Positions 14,047 to 20,909 of a DNA stretch of 23,303 bases are shown one piece after another. Positions within the stretch are counted from its first letter, which is position 1, and each line of letters opens with the position of its first letter. Source of the DNA: Deltaproteobacteria bacterium UBA6106 (lineage in GTDB: Bacteria; Desulfobacterota; Syntrophorhabdia; Syntrophorhabdales; Syntrophorhabdaceae); the NCBI GenBank assembly GCA_002428485.1, contig DIWM01000040.1, forward strand, positions 1 through 23,303. The letters run 5' to 3'. The notes under the pieces were generated by a model. The model was not told the origin of the DNA and did no database searches. It worked only from the letters and a program-made list of their open reading frames with translations. The position numbers and the translations under genes were made by a program.

Positions 14047-16803
14047 CTTATTGAGTACCTCTCGAACCTTTCTTCCCAGCGTTTCAATGGAAAAAGGTTT
14101 TTGAACTGCATCGAGCCCTCTCTCGATGATAAAGCCCGTGTGAACTTCGTCTATCTGATAGCCTGTGACAAAAAGCGCTTGAATGGATGGTTGCAAACTT
14201 TTTATCAGGGTATATGTTTCTTTCCCGCTTAACCGCGGCATAACCATGTCGATAATGACAAGGTCTATTTCGTTCACCTTTTCTCTGAATATGCGGATCG
14301 CCTCTTCGCCGTCTGAGGCAAGGATCACGCTGTAGCCAAGCATGCTCAGCATCTCCGATGAGATCTCGCGCAACGTTGCATCATCCTCTACGATCAGTAT
14401 CCGCTCAGTTCCACCCAGAACAGGCTCTATACGGGACGCTTCTTTCCGCTTCTTGTCGTCCACCGCGGCAAAGTATACCTTAAATTTTGTCCCCTCACCT
14501 ATTTTGCTCTCTACGGTAATGAATCCTCCGTGCTGCTTTACGATCCCGTACACCACAGAAAGGCCGAGGCCTGTCCCTTCGCCTGTTCTCTTTGTTGTAA
14601 AGAATGGTTCAAAGATCTTCTTCACCGTCTCCGGATCAATGCCTTCACCGGTGTCAGAAATAGTAAGCGCCGCATAGCTGCCGGGCTTTGCACCGACATG
14701 TGAAAAGCAAAACTCTTTATCTACAATTTCAGAGGACGTAGATATCGTGAGCGTTCCGCCTCTGGCCATTGCATCACGGGCATTGACAACAAGGTTAAGC
14801 AGTATCTGGTTCACCTGTGCAATGTCGACCTTTATTTTCGGCATATCTGCAGCGGGAATAATCTCCATTTCTATATTCTCGCCGATTATCCTGTTGATCA
14901 TCTTTATAAAATCAGCCACTATGTCATTCAGAGAAATTACTTCAAAATTCAGGATCTGCCGCCTGCTGAAAGCGAGGAGCTGCTTTACAAAATCCGATGC
15001 GCGAAATACTGCCTTCTCAATAGAGGTCAGGTAACCGTTTATCTTGTCGTCAAATGTGGCCTTCATCTTGATAAGCTGGGCGCCGCCGAGGATAATATTA
15101 AGGATGTTGTTAAAATCGTGGGCAATGCCTCCTGCAAGCCTTCCCAGCGTTTCCATCTTCTGCGACTCGAGCAGTTGCTGCTCAAGAAGCTTCACGTTCG
15201 TTATATCCCGCATCGTGCCGCGGTAGGCCACGACTTTTCCTCTTTCATCAAACACCGCGGTGGCATTCAGAGAAACGGTGACCTTCCGTTTGTCTTTCTT
15301 CTTCAACGTAAGCTCAAAAGAATTTACAAAGCCTTCCCTCTCGATGGTCTCCATATAGAAGCGCCGGTCTGCCTCGTTGAAATAAAGATCATTTCCTATG
15401 TCAATTTCGAGGAGTTCCTTTTTGGACTCATAGCCAAAAAGTTTTACGCCCGCCGTATTGATGTCAAGCAGCTTTCCTTCAGGCGTTGCGATAAAGATAA
15501 CGTCCAAGGACTCGTCAAAAAGGGCCCTGTACTTCTCTGCCGATTGCCTGATTGCCTCCTGGCCCAGCTTTATCTCTGTTACATTGCGTATCGTTTCAAT
15601 GGCGCCGACAATGTTGCCGGATATATCATACAGTGCTTTTGCCTTTGCCCACAGGTATGCCCCTTCCCTTCCGAAGGTAGGCACAAATAGTTCTGTGAGA
15701 AGCGTGTCCTCCTCCCGTGTCACGGAGGGATATTGTTCTTCAATCGCCTTATCTTCAGGGTTTAGCGCCAGATCAACCAGGATAGGCCTTCTCTGACCGT
15801 AGAAGGGGATCGCATACTCGTAATCGCCGGCGCCGAGGATATTCTCCGCCCGCACCCCTGTGAGCTTTTCCATGGACTTGTTCCAGGCAATGATTCTCCC
15901 GGATCTATCAATGACCATGGTGGCGTCCGGCAGGTAATTCACGATATCAGCCAGTTTTCGCTGGGAATCTTCAAGCGCACGCTGGGCGGTGACATGGCTG
16001 GTAATATCCTCGCATGCTATAGCAATCTCCCCGGTCTCAAGCTGGACAGGGATAAAGTTGGCAATCTTCTCAGACTGGTCTTTGCACTTCACGGTGAATA
16101 TCCACGGTTTTTTTTCTCCAGGCCTGAAATCATCGCAATCGTCCTTCCACTGCGCAATAACCTTTTGCCTGTATTCAGTGTCCGGGCAAACCCGCCTGAA
16201 CCACGTTTTCCCGTCCGGTATGTCCGCAAGGTCGTAGCCAAACATCTCTATAAATTTTCTGTTCACATATCTATAGTTGCCGTCACGGTCTATCATCACC
16301 AGCCCAAAAGGGACCTGTTCTGCAAAAATCGCAAACCTTTGCCTCTGATCGTACGGCTCCTCCAGCGCCTTCCTACGCTCTGTAATATCCCTTGCATATC
16401 CGACAGTTCCTATTATTTCGTTTGCAGTATCAAAGATCGGCGTCTTATAGACCTCCAGGCGCAGGAAAGTATCCTTGAAATACCCATGGTGGTCAAACTT
16501 ACGGGGTGTTTTTGTCTCGTACACGATCCGGTCGCTTTCCACGCATTTCCGTTCAAAATCATGCTGATAACCGGCATCCCGAACAGACAGCGCTATTTCT
16601 GCATCCGTTTTACCAATAACCGCGCCGACATCTTTTTCGCGGAATATCCTTTCATGCATAGCCTTATTGATCAGGACAAACCTTCCTTCCCTGTCTTTTA
16701 CCCAAACAAAATCGGCAATAGAGTCTGCCAGTGTTTTAAATGAATCAAGTTCAAGGTTTATCAACCCCCCCTTGATCCAACATGTTTCATACCCATGTCC
16801 CAT
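14038..16803 (-). CDS. Hybrid sensor histidine kinase with four PAS domains and a C-terminal receiver
   Basis: 921 residues, soluble (no membrane segment). PAS domains lie at about 20-145, 155-275, 283-412 and 420-540, with PAC endings such as GTVGYARDITERR and YRGTMRDIT. The HisKA helix contains the phospho-accepting His562 in GGIAHDFNNIL. The ATPase domain shows the N-box (NLVVNARDAM, 670-679), G1 (DTGEGID, 717-723), F-box (FEPFFTTK) and G2 (GTGLGLS, 743-749). The receiver (about 801-918) has acidic Glu806/Asp807, phospho-acceptor Asp852 (IIDMVMP) and Lys902 (QKPF). ATG 16803 has GAGGAG at good spacing. No separate response regulator or output gene is adjacent, so the partner and the signal are unknown; cytoplasmic redox or ligand sensing via PAS is likely. 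Confidence 0.93.
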   Translation of the reverse strand: MGHGYETCWIKGGLINLELDSFKTLADSIADFVWVKDREGRFVLINKAMHERIFREKDVGAVIGKTDAEIALSVRDAGYQHDFERKCVESDRIVYETKTPRKFDHHGYFKDTFLRLEVYKTPIFDTANEIIGTVGYARDITERRKALEEPYDQRQRFAIFAEQVPFGLVMIDRDGNYRYVNRKFIEMFGYDLADIPDGKTWFRRVCPDTEYRQKVIAQWKDDCDDFRPGEKKPWIFTVKCKDQSEKIANFIPVQLETGEIAIACEDITSHVTAQRALEDSQRKLADIVNYLPDATMVIDRSGRIIAWNKSMEKLTGVRAENILGAGDYEYAIPFYGQRRPILVDLALNPEDKAIEEQYPSVTREEDTLLTELFVPTFGREGAYLWAKAKALYDISGNIVGAIETIRNVTEIKLGQEAIRQSAEKYRALFDESLDVIFIATPEGKLLDINTAGVKLFGYESKKELLEIDIGNDLYFNEADRRFYMETIEREGFVNSFELTLKKKDKRKVTVSLNATAVFDERGKVVAYRGTMRDITNVKLLEQQLLESQKMETLGRLAGGIAHDFNNILNIILGGAQLIKMKATFDDKINGYLTSIEKAVFRASDFVKQLLAFSRRQILNFEVISLNDIVADFIKMINRIIGENIEMEIIPAADMPKIKVDIAQVNQILLNLVVNARDAMARGGTLTISTSSEIVDKEFCFSHVGAKPGSYAALTISDTGEGIDPETVKKIFEPFFTTKRTGEGTGLGLSVVYGIVKQHGGFITVESKIGEGTKFKVYFAAVDDKKRKEASRIEPVLGGTERILIVEDDATLREISSEMLSMLGYSVILASDGEEAIRIFREKVNEIDLVIIDMVMPRLSGKETYTLIKSLQPSIQALFVTGYQIDEVHTGFIIERGLDAVQKPFSIETLGRKVREVLNKKA

Positions 16804-17143
16804 AGCGTCTCCTCAATAATTGTATTGCTTACCCCACCTGGTGTCTGCCGTCGATGATCTGCCTCCGTGGCCATTCCGCACAAGGCAGTCCCACATGTGA
16901 GGCTGCCCGTTCTTTCGGTCTCGCAATGACTTCACGGGGATGTCTCAGATGCACGGCACTGATTATCTTTTTACATTGTTTGCTCAAGAAAAGACAATAC
17001 TTTTTTATATAATACGCACACTATTTTATAATTTAAATCACAAATAAAGTATAACAATGTAAATTTATGGAAATTTTATATTTGATAAAGCCCTGATCAA
17101 AACATCCTAACATATTAAAATAAATGTTTGTATTGCAGTTTTA
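16804..17143 (-). promoter_or_regulatory. 340-base gap upstream of the kinase; AT-rich block and a 24-bp palindrome
   Basis: 16960-17143 is strongly AT-rich and probably holds the kinase promoter, but no clear -35/-10 pair could be fixed. 16804-16950 is GC-richer and contains a near-palindrome, GGCAGTCCCACATGTGAGGC plus TGCC (16884-16907, 20 of 24 bases symmetrical), centred on CACATGTG. It also holds a remnant CTCGCAATGAC, a word similar to part of MITE-like copy 1. No open frame of note. Confidence 0.4.
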
Positions 17144-17881
17144 TTATCTTTTACATATTGCGCAATCAGGATTCCTCTCAATCCTGATTTCCCGGAAGGT
17201 CATTTCAACGCCTGAGAAATAGAGTAATCTGCCTGCCAGGAGCCCCTTCATGCCCAGGATTAGCTTTAACGCTTCCATCGCCTGGAGCGAGGCCACGACA
17301 CCGGGCGCCGGGCCTATAACTCCGGGGGCACCTCTCTTTTTTGTTTCGTACGGGAAAATACACTGAAAGCATGGCGTCTCTCCCGGGATAAAGGTCGTTG
17401 CCATGCCGTTGAAACCATCAACGCCCCCATAGACGAAAGGTATCTTCATCTTCACGGAAGCGATATTTAGGGCCTTCCTCGTTTCCATGTTATCAGTTGC
17501 GTCAACTATTATCGAACAGTCGCTCACGATATCCGTGATGTTTGCCGCGTTGATCTCCTGCTGTATTGCTTCAATGCGAACGTGCGGATTAAGAGAACGC
17601 AGCTTTGCCTCTGCCGAGGATGTTTTGGGAGTGTTTACGTCCTGCGTCGCGTGCAGGATCTGGCGGTTAAGATTGCTCACATCTACGGTATCCCTGTCTG
17701 CAATTTTAAGGCAACCTACACCGGCGGCAGCAAGATAATAGGAGGATATGGACCCAAGCCCTCCGAGGCCGGCTATAAATACCTTAGCCCGCTTTATTTT
17801 CTCCTGACCTTCTTCCCCGATAGAGGGCATAACAATCTGCCGCGCATAACGGGTCAGCTCATCCCTTGACAATCTATCCAT
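17144..17881 (-). CDS. ThiF/MoeB/HesA-type E1-like adenylyltransferase
   Basis: 245 residues. E1-like enzymes activate the C-terminal Gly-Gly of a small ubiquitin-like sulfur carrier (ThiS, MoaD or similar) by adenylation. The ATP-binding motif GLGGLGS (38-44) is present. So are Asp62 (ADRD), Arg73 (NLNRQ), Lys86 (NTPK) and the adenylation Asp130 (DATDN). The zinc site is complete, with CFQC (171-174) and CAIC (240-243). There is no rhodanese extension. ATG 17881 has AGAGGAAA upstream; a TTG two codons earlier (17887) is an alternative. No ThiS, MoaD, ThiG or molybdenum-cofactor gene is nearby, so the pathway cannot be assigned. It is separated from DUF2156 by a CTTTCAC satellite. Confidence 0.92.
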   Translation of the reverse strand: MDRLSRDELTRYARQIVMPSIGEEGQEKIKRAKVFIAGLGGLGSISSYYLAAAGVGCLKIADRDTVDVSNLNRQILHATQDVNTPKTSSAEAKLRSLNPHVRIEAIQQEINAANITDIVSDCSIIVDATDNMETRKALNIASVKMKIPFVYGGVDGFNGMATTFIPGETPCFQCIFPYETKKRGAPGVIGPAPGVVASLQAMEALKLILGMKGLLAGRLLYFSGVEMTFREIRIERNPDCAICKR

Positions 17882-17974
17882 ACGCAACGTTTCCTCTTCT
17901 CATGGATTCTTACGTGTAAACCCTTGATTTTATTATAATACATTCCTTCAACAGGAATAACAACACGTTAAAAG

Positions 17975-18050
17975 CCTTTCACCTTTCACCTTTCACCTTT
18001 TGACCTTTCACCTTTCACTTTTCACCTTTCACTTTTCACCTTTCACCTTT
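17975..18050. repeat. CTTTCAC tandem satellite (about 75 bp)
   Basis: About ten near-tandem copies of the 7-8 base word CTTTCAC or CTTTTCAC, running directly up to the stop codon of the DUF2156 gene (18051). The same word recurs at 22930-23004. Unit length and lack of spacers exclude a CRISPR array. Confidence 0.85.
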
Positions 18051-18959
18051 CTATATCAGGCTGATAGTATATTTTTTGACAAAATGGTGGGGATGGTAAG
18101 AAAGCTTGGCTACGCGAAGACCTGGTATTCCCAGGTCCTGCTCCCTGTTGATATAGGTTACATCCTGCCAAGACCTTTCGCAGAACTGCTGGTTAATGGC
18201 TGGATAAAGGCCGGGTATTTCAGGATCCGCCTTCTCAATATGCACCACAGCAGCCTCCGGGTTCAGCAGCTCACCTATCGTGAATGCCCCTACCCTTCCC
18301 CCTACCTCAATGACACCGCCATGCACCTTCAGGTCACAAAAATTAACCAGGATCTCCCTCACCGCTTCCCATTCACCGAGAAGGTCCATATCTTCCTCAC
18401 AACGTTTTTCCATGCACCATTTTTCCTGAAGCTCAAGACATTCTGCAATGTGCTTTTCCTGCAATTGGCTATAAGAAATACCGTAAGAACGGAGCAGCTG
18501 GTTTATACGATTCCGCTTGGAACGGTACCTGTTTCCCGTCAGACGGATCAGTTCCTCCCTCAGATATACGTAGTCGAAATGATCACGCGCGGGCTCACAC
18601 ACAACACCCACGGCGCCCTCAAGCTCCGCAACAAGCATCGCGTCGGCCCGCTCTATCCTGGCTTCTCTTTGCCCGTTGCGCTCCTTCATCCAATCAAGAA
18701 ACATAAGCGTTACATCTTTCCTCGACGGCGGGCCGACTGGCCCAAGCCCGCACACATTGGCGTCGTTTTCACTGTATGAGACAAGCAGCCAGTCCCCATA
18801 TACAGCCCACTCAAATCTGTAATGGGATCGCCAGATAAAAAGGTTTGTGAAGGTATATTCAGAAGCCTGCGGCTTGTAACGCCGGAGCACATCATGGATA
18901 AATTCCCGGTCCTGCAGCTCAACGCCCTTGAAATCCGGGAATTCCGGTATTATAGACAT
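18051..18959 (-). CDS. DUF2156 protein (phosphatidylglycerol lysyltransferase C-terminal-like acyltransferase fold)
   Basis: 302 residues, the length of free-standing DUF2156/LPG_synthase_C proteins, which have two GNAT-like halves. Family signs include SEYTFTNLFIWRS near the N-terminus, FDYVYLREELIRLTGNRYRS with KRNRINQLLR in the middle, GALTIGE-type AFTIGELL, and INREQDLGIPGLRVAKLSYH followed by PHHFVKKYTI at the C-terminus. In MprF the related domain transfers aminoacyl groups from tRNA to phosphatidylglycerol, but this protein has no flippase membrane domain and its substrate is unknown. ATG 18959 lacks a good ribosome-binding site. It diverges from the MoxR operon across a short 79-103 base gap. 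Confidence 0.88.
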   Translation of the reverse strand: MSIIPEFPDFKGVELQDREFIHDVLRRYKPQASEYTFTNLFIWRSHYRFEWAVYGDWLLVSYSENDANVCGLGPVGPPSRKDVTLMFLDWMKERNGQREARIERADAMLVAELEGAVGVVCEPARDHFDYVYLREELIRLTGNRYRSKRNRINQLLRSYGISYSQLQEKHIAECLELQEKWCMEKRCEEDMDLLGEWEAVREILVNFCDLKVHGGVIEVGGRVGAFTIGELLNPEAAVVHIEKADPEIPGLYPAINQQFCERSWQDVTYINREQDLGIPGLRVAKLSYHPHHFVKKYTISLI

Positions 18960-19002
18960 ACATAATTGAATACGAAAACATGCTCGTTGTCAAACGTCAT
19001 GG

Positions 19003-19032
19003 TTTCAAAAGCGCTAGCCGCTGAAATATGAT
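19003..19032 (+). promoter_or_regulatory. Possible promoter of the MoxR-DUF58-transglutaminase operon
   Basis: A -10-like TATGAT (19027-19032) lies 18 bases after a weak -35 TTTCAA (19003-19008). Transcription would start near 19039, i.e. at the first possible ATG, which favours the second ATG (19063) as the real start. The -35 box is poor, so this is tentative. Confidence 0.3.
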
Positions 19033-19062
19033 ACTATTATGAAACAATACGCAAGGGATGAC

Positions 19063-19995
19063 ATGGAAAAAGAGATCAACAAGATAGAGTACATAACGCA
19101 ATCGCTTTCAGACTATTTGCAGGGCAAGGAAAGGGCTCTCGCCCTTTCGCTCATATCCTTTTTTTCCAAGGGGCACCTCCTGATCGAAGACCTGCCCGGC
19201 CTCGGGAAAACGACCCTTGCGATCGGGATTGCGAAGTCTCTTGGATTAAGCTTCGGCAGGATCCAGTGCACCAGCGACCTCCTCCCTACCGATATCACCG
19301 GCCTCTCGATCTACAACAAAAGCTCCGGAGAGTTTGAATTTCATCCCGGTCCCATCTTCAACAACATCGTCCTTTGCGACGAGATCAACAGGGCAACGCC
19401 GAAGACGCAGAGCGCATTGCTCGAAGCCATGGAAGAAAAACAGGTCACCATCGAAGGAAAGACCTACAAGCTTCCAAAGCTCTTCTGCGTTATCGCGACG
19501 CAGAACCCCGCCGAGCAGTTCGGCACTTTTCCGCTCCCTGAATCGCAGCTCGACAGGTTCATGATGAAGATCAGCATCGGTTATCCCTCAAGGGATGCTG
19601 AAAAAGAGATCCTCAAGATCGGCAGCAAGCGGGAAGATATCTACCTTATCGAGCCCGTTATGAACCACGAAGAGGTAATGCACATACAGGAAGAGATCAT
19701 CAAAAAGGTCTACATTTCCGACAAGATCCTCGATTATACCCTTTCTATCATACAGGCAACGAGGGGCAACGGGTACCTTGCAACGGGCCTCTCTACAAGA
19801 GGCGCACTGACGATTACGAACACCGCCAAAACGAACGCCTATTTCCGTGGAAGAGATTTCGTGATCCCCGAGGATATCAAGGAGCTGGCAGAGTACACCA
19901 TTTCACACAGGGTAATATTCAAGGAAGAATACGAGAATCTTAATAAACGGGAGATCATAAAATCTTTAGTAGACGGAATACCGGCCCCCCTGTAA
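19063..19995 (+). CDS. MoxR-family AAA+ ATPase
   Basis: 310 residues from ATG 19063, typical for MoxR. Walker A is DLPGLGKTT (43-51), Walker B VLCDEI (103-108), with sensor-1 ATQNP around residue 148 and the conserved block SALLEAMEEKQVTIEG between them. Sensor-2 region GLSTRGALTI is also present. MoxR ATPases act as chaperone-like unfoldases together with a DUF58 or VWA partner; both a DUF58 protein and a transglutaminase follow here. ATG 19063 has AAGGGA upstream; ATG 19039, eight codons earlier, has none. The C-terminus GIPAPL-stop looks natural for the family, so it probably ends at 19995 even though the downstream gene reads on in the -1 frame. Confidence 0.93.
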   Translation: MEKEINKIEYITQSLSDYLQGKERALALSLISFFSKGHLLIEDLPGLGKTTLAIGIAKSLGLSFGRIQCTSDLLPTDITGLSIYNKSSGEFEFHPGPIFNNIVLCDEINRATPKTQSALLEAMEEKQVTIEGKTYKLPKLFCVIATQNPAEQFGTFPLPESQLDRFMMKISIGYPSRDAEKEILKIGSKREDIYLIEPVMNHEEVMHIQEEIIKKVYISDKILDYTLSIIQATRGNGYLATGLSTRGALTITNTAKTNAYFRGRDFVIPEDIKELAEYTISHRVIFKEEYENLNKREIIKSLVDGIPAPL

Positions 19996-20084
19996 TAAAG
20001 ATATCCAAGGCAGGATTTCTTTACATCCTCCTCACAATATTTCTCGGTCTTGCCGCAGCAAACACCGGCAACAACCTCATTTAC
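19947..20084 (+). other. Conserved N-terminal coding segment of the DUF58 gene without a standard start codon
   Basis: In the DUF58 frame the bases from 19992 to 20084 translate as VIKISKAGFLYILLTIFLGL followed by AAANTGNNLIY, the conserved first membrane segment of DUF58 proteins (LGxAAxNTGNNLxY). The frame is open from 19947 (stop at 19944) but contains no ATG, GTG, TTG or CTG. Candidate non-standard starts are ATA at 19995 or 20001, or ATC at 19962, the last preceded by GGGAG at 8-base spacing. A -1 frameshift in the C6 run (19985-19990) of moxR is another option. Confidence 0.75.
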
Positions 20085-20909
20085 ATGATCGTATCGGCGC
20101 TTCTCGCCTTTATGAGCATTTCCGGCATATTCGGCAAGAACAATCTTTCAAAGATCGAGGTTGATATAGATTTTCCCCAGGAGATATATGCGCGCAACAA
20201 ATTTCCCGTAAAGGTAACGATCAAGAACAGAAGGAGGTTTCTGCCGGCCTTTCTCATACGCCTCAAGACAGACATCTTCGAGACTCTTTTCCCTTTTACT
20301 GATATAAAAAATGAAACAACGAAGTATATTAACATCTCTTTCCTGGGGCGGGGGATCTATCAACTGAAAGGCTCCCTGATCAATTCCGTATTTCCATTCA
20401 ATTTTTTTACACGCTTCCGTCAACTGGAGGGCAATATCGATGTAATCGTCTTCCCTGAACTGAAGCGCTGCGAACTTTATACTCTCTATGTGAAAGATAA
20501 AAAGATAAAAGGAGAAAAGGCATCTGACAAGATCGGCTTTGAATCAGACATTGTCTCTATAAGGGAATATGTCCACGGAGACCCCCTCAAATATATCCAC
20601 TGGAAGGCAACAGCAAAAACAGGAAAACTAAAGACAAAAGAGCTGTCGACCCTCACCTACCAGCCGGTAGTCATCGATTTCGAAAAGGTCGCCATCAATG
20701 ATACGGAAGAAAAGATATCATGCATCGCCTATTCGATCGTCCAGTTGCTGAAAAAGAACATACCCATCGGATTAAAGATAAACGGCAGGCTGTATGAACC
20801 CGGCACCTCCTATGCGCACAAGGTCAGCATGCTGAAAGAACTTGCACTTTATAACGGCGGCGTACAGAACGGCGTGACTTCTATTGATCCCGGGGGCGTT
20901 GCGGCATGA
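20085..20909 (+). CDS. DUF58 (VWA-like) membrane protein, MoxR partner; 5' end uncertain
   Basis: From the first standard ATG the product is 274 residues, but about 30 further N-terminal residues encoded upstream belong to the family's first membrane segment (see 19947-20084). After the membrane hairpin (ALLAFMSISGIFG) comes a beta-rich region (IDFPQEIYARNKFPVKVTIK). Then follows the DUF58 core motif DIVSIREYVHGDPLKYIHWK with ATAKTGKLKTKE (Arg-x-Tyr-x-x-Gly-Asp ... Ile-His-Trp). DUF58 proteins are associated with MoxR ATPases in envelope assembly or stress functions; the exact role here is unknown. The stop overlaps the next gene as ATGA (20906-20909), showing coupling. Confident about the family, unsure of the true start. 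Confidence 0.9.
   Translation: MIVSALLAFMSISGIFGKNNLSKIEVDIDFPQEIYARNKFPVKVTIKNRRRFLPAFLIRLKTDIFETLFPFTDIKNETTKYINISFLGRGIYQLKGSLINSVFPFNFFTRFRQLEGNIDVIVFPELKRCELYTLYVKDKKIKGEKASDKIGFESDIVSIREYVHGDPLKYIHWKATAKTGKLKTKELSTLTYQPVVIDFEKVAINDTEEKISCIAYSIVQLLKKNIPIGLKINGRLYEPGTSYAHKVSMLKELALYNGGVQNGVTSIDPGGVAA

Noticed and set aside
15994..16743. A 249-codon plus-strand frame opposite the kinase
   Set aside because: Antisense shadow of the PAS region; the kinase domains are unmistakable on the other strand.
17975..18050. Possible CRISPR array
   Set aside because: Units are 7-8 bases with no spacers; it is a simple word satellite.
19985..19995. MoxR-DUF58 as a single fused protein
   Set aside because: The MoxR end GIPAPL-stop looks natural for the family; a fusion would need a frameshift, so it is kept only as an option in the findings.
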